From assembly GCF_900605005.1 (NCBI RefSeq), contig NZ_LR027558.1, positions 2,617,091 to 2,681,090 on the forward strand: a stretch of 64,000 nucleotides of DNA. The letters run 5' to 3'. Both the position numbers and the translations under genes were made by a program. Below the pieces are notes generated by a model that did no database searches, was not told where the DNA came from, and saw only the letters and a program-made list of their open reading frames with translations. Below are positions 1 to 8,700 of this stretch, piece after piece (positions within the stretch are counted from its first letter, which is position 1; the number at the start of each line of letters is the position of its first letter). The DNA is from Acidipropionibacterium timonense (GTDB lineage: Bacteria; Actinomycetota; Actinomycetes; Propionibacteriales; Propionibacteriaceae).

Positions 1-131
1 GTGAAGCCATCAACGGCAGACTCGAACACCTCCGCGGCATCGCCCTGGGATTCCGCAACCTCACCCACTACATCACCAGATCACTCCTGGAGACCGGAGG
101 ATTCAGACCCCGACTACACCCTGGATCCTGA
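1..131 (+). pseudogene. ISL3 transposase, C-terminal 42 residues (window-truncated)
   Basis: Reading from base 3, the frame gives EAINGRLEHLRGIALGFRNL and continues to a TGA at 129-131. This matches the C-terminus of the full transposase in this window almost residue for residue, including the Glu of the DDE triad in the TEAING motif; the last few residues differ (RPRLHPGS against KQQLHR). It is the tail of a transposase whose start lies outside the window. I cannot say whether the gene is intact beyond the edge. Confidence 0.8.
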
Positions 132-137
132 AGAGCC
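1..137 (+). mobile_element. Right end of an ISL3-family element (remnant at window edge)
   Basis: The first 137 bases match the 3' end of the complete ISL3-type element at 3675-5119: the same transposase tail, then a shared ctacacc block and the terminal gaagagcc that ends at 137. The left part lies outside the window, so I cannot tell whether this copy is complete. Its orientation is opposite to the complete copy, so the two elements bracket the AbiE and two-gene cassette region as inverted repeats. Confidence 0.8.
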
Positions 138-1154
138 TGACAACCCCCGACCTCGGCGGCGGACGTGTGTAGGTGGCTGGGTACGTGCGGTGCCATCGAT
201 GGTTGGAGCTTCGGGTGTCAGGCGTGACCGATGGGGGTCCAGTGGTAGCGCTGCGACATCATCGGGGATCGTGAAGGTGTCCCCGGTGACGGTGTGGTGG
301 GCGGCCAGGGCGGGTCCGATCATTGCTTCGATGAGGGGTTTGGTCTGATCCCATGGTCCTACCTGGGTGCTGGCGTTGTAGGCCGCCATCTCGATCTCGG
401 GGACGACGAGCCGGTCCGGGACGGTGATGGTGTTGAAGCTGTAGCTGGGTCGAGCGAGGACCCGGCCGAGGGCGTCGGTGACGTCGTGGGGGTCAGGATG
501 AAGCCACGTCGCAATGAGGGCGAGATCGATGAGGTCGCGGCGGCGGGTCGACATGTTCCCCGAGTGCAGGGTGTACATGGCGGTGGTTTTCTCGGCGGTG
601 TGTTCAGCCAAGGGGATGAGGGGGATCCGAGGCCAGTCGTCGAAGCGTGTGAGGTCGAGGCGCGGACGGAGACCGAGGACGTCGGGCGAGAACTCGAAGG
701 CCGGTGTGAGAGCCACATCCAGGCCGATGTTAGGCATCTTGCGCCACTGGCCACGCCTGTCGGTGATGAACGGGGTGATCTTGGCGCGCAGGAGGTGTCT
801 TGTCGGACCCACGGCGCTCCACCCGTCTCGCAGTTGGAACCGGAGACAGTCATCAATGGGTGTCGGCTGGCCGATCAGGGAGCGGATGTGTTCGACGGCG
901 GCGTCCACGCTAGTGGCGAGGATCGTGGCATCAATGTCCTTGGTGAGTCGGGATTGGTGAGGTAGCCGCGCCATCATGGCCTGGCCACCTTTGAGGACGA
1001 ACTGGTCGTGTGCACACAGCCGTGCTACGAGTCGTTGCATGACCCAGACGTGGACGGCGAACTGGCGCTCTTCTACGTTGTCGAACGTACGGGCGGACGC
1101 ATCGGCCAGGGCTGCTCGTATGGCGTCACCGTCGCCATACGCGGGTCGGTTCAT
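114..1154 (-). CDS. AbiEii/AbiGii-family nucleotidyltransferase toxin
   Basis: 346 aa. Toxin half of an AbiE-type (type IV) toxin-antitoxin and phage-abortive system; family members are nucleotidyltransferases that modify tRNA or use nucleotides. The N-terminal third has the family pattern: FVLKGGQAMMARLP followed by LTKDIDATILA, the second supplying the Asp-x-Asp metal ligands of the nucleotidyltransferase fold. The ATG at 1154 is chosen because it overlaps the AbiEi stop as ATGA, showing translational coupling. The 3' end reads into the flanking ISL3 remnant: the stop at 114 and the last residues (about SSGSRV) are antisense to transposase sequence. The natural C-terminus was therefore probably replaced by the insertion, and activity is uncertain. 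Confidence 0.82.
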   Translation of the reverse strand: MNRPAYGDGDAIRAALADASARTFDNVEERQFAVHVWVMQRLVARLCAHDQFVLKGGQAMMARLPHQSRLTKDIDATILATSVDAAVEHIRSLIGQPTPIDDCLRFQLRDGWSAVGPTRHLLRAKITPFITDRRGQWRKMPNIGLDVALTPAFEFSPDVLGLRPRLDLTRFDDWPRIPLIPLAEHTAEKTTAMYTLHSGNMSTRRRDLIDLALIATWLHPDPHDVTDALGRVLARPSYSFNTITVPDRLVVPEIEMAAYNASTQVGPWDQTKPLIEAMIGPALAAHHTVTGDTFTIPDDVAALPLDPHRSRLTPEAPTIDGTARTQPPTHVRRRGRGLSGSSGSRV

Positions 1155-1765
1155 GCCACTTTCTCCAGGTAGTAGGGCAGGGATTCTTTGACGGCGTCGG
1201 GGCCCATGACCTCGCAGACGCGGTCGATGGTCCAGCCGTGTTCTTCGACGAGTTCGAGCATCCATCGGGAGCGGTGTTCACCGTCCATGAGACGCATGTG
1301 GCCCAGATCGTAGGTGGTGCGTTCGAGGGTGGTGACCGGTAGTCCGTCGATCCAGCACATGTCGTCGGGGCTCAGGCGATCGACGTGGACGGTGTATCGC
1401 TGAACGTGGCGCGAGGTGGGCCGGGTCAGGTGCGACTCCATGGGAAGGTCCCACGCCCCGTGGAACTCGGCAGCGGTGTAGTGAGAGAACACCCCCACCG
1501 GAATCGGGTCGTTCAGCTTCTCCTGCGTGAACATGGCTGGCTCCAACGACTCCCAGATGACACGGTGCCACCCGTGCATGGTGTCGAACAGCGCCGGCAC
1601 GTAATAGACCCCCCTCTGCGCGACGGCCAGAATGGTGTCGTCGGCGAGCATCCTGGGGATGCTGGAGGGGTTGATGCCGTAGCGCAGGAGCTGCTGGCGG
1701 GTGACGACTCCGTCCTGGCGGGCAGCCAGGTCGACGGTACGGGCGTAGTCCTTGAGCGCCGTCAT
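1151..1765 (-). CDS. AbiEi-family antitoxin / wHTH transcriptional regulator
   Basis: 204 aa. Antitoxin partner of the downstream AbiEii gene. Residues 10-50 form the N-terminal winged-helix segment typical of AbiEi antitoxins (AARQDGVVTRQQLLRYGI, then RGVYYVP). The rest matches the C-terminal antitoxin domain pattern: SHYTAAEFHGAWDLP, an HVDRL segment and TTLERTTYDL. In the family this protein represses its own promoter and neutralises the toxin without a stable protein complex. The ATG at 1765 has a purine-rich GAGGGGG ribosome site 5 bases upstream. The stop overlaps the toxin start by four bases. Family assignment is by motif recognition only. Confidence 0.82.
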   Translation of the reverse strand: MTALKDYARTVDLAARQDGVVTRQQLLRYGINPSSIPRMLADDTILAVAQRGVYYVPALFDTMHGWHRVIWESLEPAMFTQEKLNDPIPVGVFSHYTAAEFHGAWDLPMESHLTRPTSRHVQRYTVHVDRLSPDDMCWIDGLPVTTLERTTYDLGHMRLMDGEHRSRWMLELVEEHGWTIDRVCEVMGPDAVKESLPYYLEKVA

Positions 1766-1894
1766 GACACCCCCTCTTTTGTCGGATATGGTAATAGTGT
1801 AGCCGGTTGGGGGTTGCTGGGTGTCATCTGGCCTTCGCGACTTTTTCAGTGGGCTGGGCGATGATGGAGGTAGTACCTTGATCTAGGAGCAGCC

Positions 1895-2821
1895 ATGGGC
1901 CGACGAGTCCTCACGGTCACGGAGATGACCTTCCACCAGGCGCGGGTTCACAACGGTGAGACTCGGGCGCCCTCAGACCTCGACGGCGCGGATCTCCTTG
2001 AGGTGTTTCACGACTGGGTCACCGCCATTCCCGAGGAGGATCAGTCGTTCGCCAAGCAGCAGACCTACGTGCGTGTGGAATCTGTCATCCGAGTAGGAGC
2101 TCGTGTCGAGTTCCTCGATCTTCGTGTCGGATCGTATGGCGAGCCCGGTGAGGTGCGAGACATCAAGACCGGCACGGTCGTCCACACGATCACCGACGAC
2201 GAAGCCCCGGTCGGCTCAAACCGCGCGTTGTTGTTCGTTCCTCTGGTTGGCGAACGCGCGTATTTCTTGGCTGAGGAATCTTCGAGGGGGTCCGCGGGTG
2301 GTCGAATCATGGCGATGTTCAAGCACCACTTCTCGACGACAATGGACACCGTCACCTTGGTCACGAGCAAGGCCGTCGAGGCAGAGAGCTGGCTGGAATT
2401 GGCGAACCTGACAGAGGTGGAGGTGCGCACGACTGGCAAGAGCGTGGACGTGGCCGACGGCCCTGACGTGAAGGTCGGACGTGTTTCGTACCTCGCACGG
2501 CCTGAGCGTGGACTGAAGTTCTTCCCGCGTCGGCTCCTTGGGCGACTCACTGATCAGGATGTTCTCAAGCAGATAGTCTCCGTGCAGGACCTCGACCCTT
2601 CGCACGAGGTCTATGTGACGATGCAGCAGGGGGGCCGCTCAAGGAAGTTCCTTCTCGGCGATGAGTCTGGCCCCGCCATCCGCGAGTTGCTGTCCGCTGC
2701 CGGGGACCCGCCGCTGCCCGACAACGAACTTATCAGCCGCTGCACTGATCGCGTGTCGAGGCTTCTTGAACGGCAGGGCGGCCAGTGGAATCCAATCTGG
2801 AGCAATCGGCCGAGGGAGTGA
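1895..2821 (+). CDS. Unrecognised soluble protein, first gene of a two-gene cassette
   Basis: 308 aa, with a good AGGAG site 6 bases before the ATG. I do not recognise a family. The protein is charged and has no signal peptide or membrane helix. It looks like an alpha/beta protein, with two hydrophobic strands (RALLFVPLVGERAYFLAEE at about 107-125, then an aromatic-basic MFKHHF) and a conserved-looking acidic C-terminus. Six bases separate it from the next gene, which encodes a small membrane protein. It sits next to an AbiE pair and between two ISL3 elements, so a defence or toxin role is plausible. The arrangement of a cytosolic protein of about 300 aa with a small four-helix membrane protein recalls Kiwa in size only; I see no sequence match to KwaB. 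Function unknown. Confidence 0.75.
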   Translation: MGRRVLTVTEMTFHQARVHNGETRAPSDLDGADLLEVFHDWVTAIPEEDQSFAKQQTYVRVESVIRVGARVEFLDLRVGSYGEPGEVRDIKTGTVVHTITDDEAPVGSNRALLFVPLVGERAYFLAEESSRGSAGGRIMAMFKHHFSTTMDTVTLVTSKAVEAESWLELANLTEVEVRTTGKSVDVADGPDVKVGRVSYLARPERGLKFFPRRLLGRLTDQDVLKQIVSVQDLDPSHEVYVTMQQGGRSRKFLLGDESGPAIRELLSAAGDPPLPDNELISRCTDRVSRLLERQGGQWNPIWSNRPRE

Positions 2822-2827
2822 TGCAGC

Positions 2828-3337
2828 ATGGGAAAGTCATCGCTGTGGCGAGTCCCCGCTGACCATTTCCGTACGCTTTACGACTCCAGGACCAACAAAC
2901 CCGACTGTCGAGCGTGGATTGCCCAGACGCTGGTGCCGGTCATGCTCGGCGTCGTATCTGGGGTCAGGGGTGCGACGTTGAAGGATGTCGGCGGGCCGGT
3001 CGCCGGTGTCTCAATCGTGGCCGGTCTGCTGTTCTCGATGTCGATCTTCCTCTTCCAGCTCCGCACGACGCTGAGCCAGGACAAGCGGTTAACAGAGACT
3101 GATTTCCGTTTGGTCGACGAGTGCATGGCCAACACGTTGTGGGCTATCGTCTGGGGCCTGGCGCTCACGCTCTACCTCGTGGTCATGGGCGCAGGCGAGT
3201 GGATGGACCGAGGCGTGCTCCGCACGACATGGACAGGCGTCGCCATCGCCGCAGGTACACACTTCCTAATCGTGATCATGATGTGCCTCAAACGGCTCCG
3301 ACGGGCGTATGAGCGCATCGCGATGAAACGCCAATAG
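2828..3337 (+). CDS. Small four-helix membrane protein, second gene of the cassette
   Basis: 169 aa, starting 6 bases after the stop of the preceding gene, with GGGAG as the likely ribosome site. Four hydrophobic segments are visible: about residues 30-50 (TLVPVMLGVVSGV), 55-78 (AGVSIVAGLLFSMSIFLF), 100-122 (TLWAIVWGLALTLYLVVMGA) and 133-155 (GVAIAAGTHFLIVIMMCLK). A short charged loop lies between helices 2 and 3 and the tail is basic (KRLRRAYERIAMKRQ), which suggests a cytosolic C-terminus. I do not recognise the family. As the partner of a soluble protein in an island with AbiE, it could be a membrane effector. After its TAG stop the same frame stays open into the nitrilase fragment. Confidence 0.75.
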   Translation: MGKSSLWRVPADHFRTLYDSRTNKPDCRAWIAQTLVPVMLGVVSGVRGATLKDVGGPVAGVSIVAGLLFSMSIFLFQLRTTLSQDKRLTETDFRLVDECMANTLWAIVWGLALTLYLVVMGAGEWMDRGVLRTTWTGVAIAAGTHFLIVIMMCLKRLRRAYERIAMKRQ

Positions 3338-3674
3338 GTTTCGCGCAAGAATGGAGCCCTTGTTGCAGGCTTCGCGCGGCGCAGCTCTCTCGACGCTCCT
3401 GACGATCTCCTGGGCCCGGGCCGGGCTCTGTGTCCCGATGAGGTGTTCATGAACCTGGTCTTGCGGGGCCGCCGCGCTCGTGACGCTGTCCCAACAACGC
3501 GACCTTGCGTCGTCAGTATTGATCGAGTGGCCGGCAGCCAAGAGAACCGGGTGTTTGCTGTCGCAACGGACAAGCAGCTCGAGGCGTTCTGCGGGCATTC
3601 GATGATCGTCGACCCCCAGGGCACGGTGCTAGCTCGTTCCAGCCTGGACACCCGTTTGTCATCAAAGCCGAAGG
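3338..3674 (+). pseudogene. Nitrilase / carbon-nitrogen hydrolase fragment truncated by ISL3
   Basis: Bases 3536-3649 encode SQENRVFAVAT ... FCGHSMIVDPQGTVLA, the segment after the catalytic Cys in carbon-nitrogen hydrolases (the xxENxxFVV and GxSxIVDPxGxVL signatures). No upstream Glu-Lys-Cys catalytic parts are present, and the frame runs straight into the left end of the ISL3 element at 3675. The 5' part (3338-3535) has no recognisable domain. No continuation of the enzyme appears beyond the other end of the element at 5120, so this is a decayed gene remnant and not a simple insertion. Not expected to make a working enzyme. Confidence 0.65.
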
Positions 3675-5119
3675 GGCTCTTCCCAATCAACGGTGTAGTT
3701 GCTGCTTGAAGCCGCCGGTCTCGAGGAGGCTGCGGGCGATGTAGTGGGTGAGGTTGCGGAAGCCCAACGCGATGCCGCGTAGGTGCTCGAGTCGTCCGTT
3801 GATGGCCTCGGTTGGGCCGTTGGACGTGCTGGGACGGTCGAAGTAGGCCAGCACGTCCGCGGCGCGCTTGTTCAGCGTCCGGCCCAGTCGAGCGACCTCG
3901 GCAAGACCGGCCGGAACACCACGGGCCACGGAGGCGATCAGCGCGCTCATGGTGGCCTTCCCGGCAGTGCGGTCGGGGTCGCGGTAGGCGGCGATCATGC
4001 GCTGGTAGACGCTCCAGGTGACCTCGACCGCGACATGACGCTCATCGGCGAACAAGTCAGCCAGCCGGACCTTCTGGCGGTCGGTGAGCAGGTCGGCGCC
4101 GGTGTGCAGAGTGCGTCGGGCCCTGTACAGCGGGTCACCGGCGCGGCCCCGTCGGCCGAAGATGTCCTGCTGAGCGCGTTGTCGGCATTCGTCCAAGGCG
4201 TCGGCGGCCAGGTGGATCACGTGGAAGGGATCCATCACGGCCGTGACGTGCGGGATCTCCTCGACCACGGCCGTCTTGAACCCGGTGAACCCATCCATCG
4301 CGACGACCTCGCCCTGTTCCCGCCACGCCTCGTCGCGGCTCGCGAGCCACGTCTTGAAGGCGGCCTTGGAACGCCCTTCAATCATGTCCAACAGCCGCGC
4401 AGAACCGGTCCCATCCCGCACACCGGTGAGGTCGATGATGACGGTCACGTACTTGTCCCCGCGGCGAGTGTGACGCCAGACGTGTTCGTCAACGCCGAGC
4501 ACCTTGACGCCATCGAAACGGGTGTTATCGCTGATCAGGCGCCTGCGTCCTTCGTCCAGGACGGCGGTGTTGGCGGTGCCCCACGCCACCCCGAGCGCTT
4601 GCGCCATGCGACTCATCGACAGGTGTGCCACCACGAGTCCTTCGAGCGCCCAGGCCAGAGCTGTCTTGGTGAGCTTGCACCGTGGCGCTGCCGCGGCGTT
4701 GATGTCTTGGCGCCACACGTGCCCGCAGCCAGTGCAGCGGTAGCGACGCAGCCGGACCTGCAGAATCGCCGGGCGCCATCCCAGCGGAGCATGGGCCAGT
4801 TCCCGCACCGCGCAGTCGCGCACGCGCCCTTCGCAACCGCACCGTCGGCACCAGCGGTCATCGGCGACGACGCGGCAGGCCAGCACTGCCTTGTGCGGAA
4901 ACAAACACTGACCGACTGCTTGTAGGCCCAGGTCATCCAGGCCGGTGACGGTGGTCAGGTCGGGGTCGCTGAAGGTAGCATCGAACACGTCGAGGTCTTT
5001 CGGATGGCTGTGTGAGAACTTCCATCCTCGGAAGACCTCGACGCCTATCCCGGCAGCGACACACCCACCCCGGCCCGCTCAGGTGAACACGGCACCTACA
5101 CCCTCGTCTGGGAAGAGCC
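3675..5119 (-). mobile_element. Complete ISL3-family insertion sequence
   Basis: 1,445 bp, bounded by exact 11-bp ends: ggctcttccca at 3675-3685 and its reverse complement at 5109-5119. The match extends to roughly 23 of the outer 28 bases. It contains one full-length transposase gene on the minus strand and about 130 bp of noncoding sequence before that gene. ISL3 elements usually make an 8-bp target duplication, but the flanks here (gccgaagg on the left, ggtttgtc on the right) do not match. The flanking DNA has probably been rearranged since insertion. Confidence 0.88.
3687..4988 (-). CDS. ISL3-family transposase
   Basis: 433 aa, full length for the family. Residues about 35-110 hold two Cys-rich zinc-binding clusters (CRRCGCEGRVRDC and YRCTGCGHVWRQD), followed by a helix-turn-helix region. 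The DDE catalytic core follows: GVDEHVW with the first Asp, a second Asp in the AMDGFTGF / VMDPFHVIHLAAD segment, and Glu in GPTEAINGRLEHLRG near the C-terminus. The frame opens with a GTG at 4988. All key residues are present, so the element could still be active. Its tail matches the remnant at 1-131, showing that two related copies were present. Confidence 0.92.
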   Translation of the reverse strand: MFDATFSDPDLTTVTGLDDLGLQAVGQCLFPHKAVLACRVVADDRWCRRCGCEGRVRDCAVRELAHAPLGWRPAILQVRLRRYRCTGCGHVWRQDINAAAAPRCKLTKTALAWALEGLVVAHLSMSRMAQALGVAWGTANTAVLDEGRRRLISDNTRFDGVKVLGVDEHVWRHTRRGDKYVTVIIDLTGVRDGTGSARLLDMIEGRSKAAFKTWLASRDEAWREQGEVVAMDGFTGFKTAVVEEIPHVTAVMDPFHVIHLAADALDECRQRAQQDIFGRRGRAGDPLYRARRTLHTGADLLTDRQKVRLADLFADERHVAVEVTWSVYQRMIAAYRDPDRTAGKATMSALIASVARGVPAGLAEVARLGRTLNKRAADVLAYFDRPSTSNGPTEAINGRLEHLRGIALGFRNLTHYIARSLLETGGFKQQLHR

Positions 5120-5340
5120 GGTTTGTCCACGACCGAGCCGATCACGCCCCTAGCTCCGTGGAAGGGTGTTGACGACACCGCGTTCACGACCGCGGGGTGA
5201 GCCAACTGGCCCAAGGACCGGCGCCTCTACGGGTACAGCGGCGGCATCGCGCCCGCCGCATCGGAGCAGGCCGACAACGCCGACCACACCCAGCCCCCCT
5301 CCGGGGAAGTCGAAACGGTCACACCACCGGATCCCCGGAC
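5120..5340. other. Element-flanking stretch with no supportable gene
   Basis: No reading frame here has a convincing start, ribosome site or recognisable product. One plus-strand frame from about 5193 reads through Asn-Trp-Pro-Lys-like sequence into the next gene's antisense and looks like a decayed coding remnant. The stretch lies between the right end of the ISL3 element and the putative immunity gene. Confidence 0.4.
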
Positions 5341-5793
5341 TCACCGGGGTGATCCACCCCTAGGTGTGAAGAACCGCTTTAGGTGCTCCCATAGCGAGCC
5401 AGTCATCCGGTTGTAGGACGTACTCGCATCAGAGGGATCAGCGCCCTTCACGGGCGTACACGCCGCCCTCAGAGAACGCCAGCAACTCCCCAGTCCCGGA
5501 GCTGGTCTGATACAGGTGTTCTTTTCATGCCACGCGATGAGCTCTCCTAGAGTACCCATGGCCACAGTCGGCGGACAATCCCTAACAAGCAATTCTCTTA
5601 GCTGAGTCGGAGTCAATCGTTTTTCAGACATAGGGACGATGACGCCATCGACAAATCGAAACATGTTTCCTTGGGAGTCGCAGATCAGACTAGTCTCCGA
5701 CTCGTATCCTGGCTCAAGAAAATTGCACAGGTCGTCGAGCGAGGAGAAGCTCGAAATCCAGCCCTCATCGTCCACCGAGAAATACGTCACCAT
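5341..5793 (-). CDS. Putative immunity protein paired with the RHS toxin
   Basis: 150 aa. The ATG at 5793 has a strong GGAGG site 5 bases upstream and overlaps the end of the RHS gene by 7 bases (ATGGTGA), so translation is probably coupled. The protein is small, acidic in its N-terminal 100 residues (VTYFSVDDEGWISSFSSLDD) and has no signal peptide, as expected for a cytosolic immunity protein. Position directly after a polymorphic toxin C-terminus is the main evidence; I do not recognise a named immunity family. The last 45 residues (after WHEKN) look less protein-like and could reflect an old frameshift or fusion. Base composition is more AT-rich than in neighbouring housekeeping genes. Confidence 0.6.
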   Translation of the reverse strand: MVTYFSVDDEGWISSFSSLDDLCNFLEPGYESETSLICDSQGNMFRFVDGVIVPMSEKRLTPTQLRELLVRDCPPTVAMGTLGELIAWHEKNTCIRPAPGLGSCWRSLRAACTPVKGADPSDASTSYNRMTGSLWEHLKRFFTPRGGSPR

Positions 5794-8700
5794 CGTTGCC
5801 TCCACCGGCTGAAGAAAGGCCGCGCCTGCCACGGACGATGAAGTCTGATACCACCTATACCACGTCGGTGATAGTGGATAAACGCCCACCGGGATTCCCC
5901 TGGAATTCGATGACTGTGGATTCCGAAAACACGAACACCATTGTGATAAAAGTCAGTTCCCCTAGCAGTTGGACGACGATTGTAAGTCATTGCGAATCTA
6001 GCCGTTGAATTCTTAAACCGATGGCCGACTACCCGACCAATCCCGCCGTGCGACATTCCGCCGATACCGCCCCATAAAGCGCTGGCCCCTGCGCGACGCC
6101 ATGACCAGCTCCGTGACCCCGCATGATAGGCGGAGTAATGAGCAAACCCTGCAACCGCTCCCACGGCAACCCCGCAAACGATACTGGCTCCACACGCAAG
6201 TGCTCCTGCGAAGCCCGCCACAATGACTGCCCCGCCGAGAGCGCGACGCCACCAGCTGTTTCCGTCGAGGTCTTGGGTGTTGATGGGGTCGTTGGGGTAG
6301 CCGTAGGCAGTGTCGCCGCCGCGGTATTGCGGATCCAAGCTGGTGAACAGTCCGGTGGCCTGGTTGTAGAGGCGGGCTCCCATCAACGTGATGCCGAGAA
6401 GACCGAGGGTGGCGCGTTCATGCTGACCGAGCCAGCCGTAGCCGATCCCGCCCTGAGTAATGCCGACTGGGGTGCCGTACTCGGTGTACTCACCCCACTG
6501 GTCGATCCCCGTCGCAGGCTCAGTACCGGTGAGGGTGCTGGTCGCGACCACGTCCCCGCGAGGCCCAGCAAGGTCCAGCGTGGCCTTCGTCTCGCCCCCA
6601 GCAGTGGTGACGGTCAAGCCAAGCCCATCACCGGTCAGCGACAGATAACGACTCGCGATGCTCGCCCCGGCTGCGGTGACGACGCTCCACGTGGGGTTGT
6701 CCGACTCGTCGGTGTAGTGCCGCACCAGGCTGCTGGAGGTCTGGGTGCCGAGCACCACACTGCCCTGACTGGTCCTCTGAACGAGCCGCCGGCCCGCGCC
6801 GTCGAGAGTGAAGGTGACGTTCACATCCCCCTGACTCACCGATTGTGCGGCGTCGCTGTCGTCGTAGCCGATCGTCATGTCCCCGCGACCAGGATTGGCC
6901 GTGTCAGCGGCCGGAATGCTGGTCTGACGCCCCAAGGGATCAGTCACATAGCCACCCGCCCCGTCCGCGCCGGTCATGGGCCTGTCCGCCGCATCAAAGG
7001 CACGCCTGGTGACGGTGACACCGGTGTCGGCACACACGGAGGTATTCGATGCCTGGCTCTGGCTGGTGCGGTTACCATTCACATCGAAACCGTAGGTACG
7101 ACGCTGACACCTGGCCGTACCCGGATCGTTACCAGTCAGGTCATCGACCTTCACCAGACGCCCCGCCATGTCATAGGAGTAGATCCGATCCGAACGGGTC
7201 GCACCCGCCCCATAGGCCGAACCACCACCCGGGGACCACTCACGCGTCGTCCTGCCCGCCGCGTCGGATTCCGACGACCAGCCGAACCACTGCTGGTCAT
7301 CGGTGACCTCACCGGTCTCGGGATCAGTTCCCTTGCCGGAATAGGTCAGGTCCACCAACTCACCGGCCGGATCATACGAGTGCCGGCGGATGATGCTGCC
7401 GGGCAGCTTCTCCACGGTCGCGGCACCGTTTGAGTCGTAGGCGGCGGTCGCCGACCACGACCGGCCACCGACGGTCTGGGTCACCTTCGTCACCAGACCA
7501 CGAGTCTCGGCCTGGCCGTTGGCGTCGGTGCCGTCGTAGACGTAGTCGGCTATCGGCGACTCGGATGACCTGCCCGAGGGCGTCGTAGGTGGTGGTCGAC
7601 GAGTCGGTGGCCTGCCCGGCGGGAGTGTTGCTGTAGCCGATCTGACGGCCCCAGCTGTCCCACGTCTTGCTGGTGGCACCCGCGCTGGACGTGGTGCCGG
7701 TGACGCGGCCGTAGTCGTCGTAGCTGGTCGTGACCGGCGGCACCGGGGTGGAGCCGGTCAACCCCGAGGAGGTGGTGGCCACGGTGACGGGCCGCATCCT
7801 GGCGTCGTGGGTCGTGGTCGTGGTGACGGTGGCGCCACCGTTGGTGGTCTGGGACGTGGCCACCTGCTGGTCCCACGTGTAGTCGAGGGTCTTGGTGACG
7901 GGCAGTTGGGTGCCGGCACCCGGGCCGGTGGTGCAGGTCAGGCCGATCCATTCGGTCCTCTGGCACGCAGCCACGTCGTTGCCCGCGGTGTAGTAGGTCG
8001 TGACCCTCGTGCCCGGGTCAGCCTGCTTGCCCTGGGCGGAGGGTTGGCGCTGCTGCACGACCCGGCCCTGCGCGTCGTAGACGGTCTCGCGCGTGATGTC
8101 GCCGGCGGTCACGGTGCCCGAACCATCCATGTCGGTGGTGACCGCCGTGGGCTGGCCGAGGTCCCAGCCTGTCTTGCTGCCATCGCTGGTCTTGCCGTCA
8201 TAGGACGTCAGCGTGGTGCTCAGCACGTCGTGGGTGTCCCAGGAATCGGTGCCGGCGGTGATGGTGCTGGTCTGTGTCTTCGTGACGAGCCGGTAGGGCT
8301 GACGGGAGGCCGGATTGATCTTGGCCTGCTCGCCGTTGTCGTAGGTGGTCGTGGTCACCGGGCGGGCCCACACTCGCTCCCCGGCCTGGTCGCTCATCCA
8401 GCGGGCCGGGCCCGTGACCTTGGTGACCACGGTACCGGCCGGGGTGACGACCGTGCCGTCGGCCTGCTTCCAGTCCGGGTTGTAGTCGGTATCGGTGGAC
8501 GCGGTGGTGATGTCGCCCAGTGTTCCGAGACGCAGCTGTTCTGTGGCGCGGGCGTCCCAGTGCCGCACGACGTTGTCGTGGTCATCGTAGATGTTCGCGT
8601 CGAGCTGCCACGATCCGGCGCCGTAGGAGCCGGTGTGGATGGTGTAGCCCTGCCCGTCGGTGAGGTACACGGTGGCACGATGCCAGGCCGGGTCATTCGC

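Noticed and set aside
5166-5363. A 65-codon plus-strand frame after the ISL3 element
   Set aside because: Ser/Pro/Thr-rich translation with no ribosome site, overlapping the minus-strand gene.
5787-7679. Treating the 3' RHS frame as an independent gene
   Set aside because: Its first 40 codons are out-of-frame sequence of the upstream part with no start signal; it continues the same protein after a frameshift.
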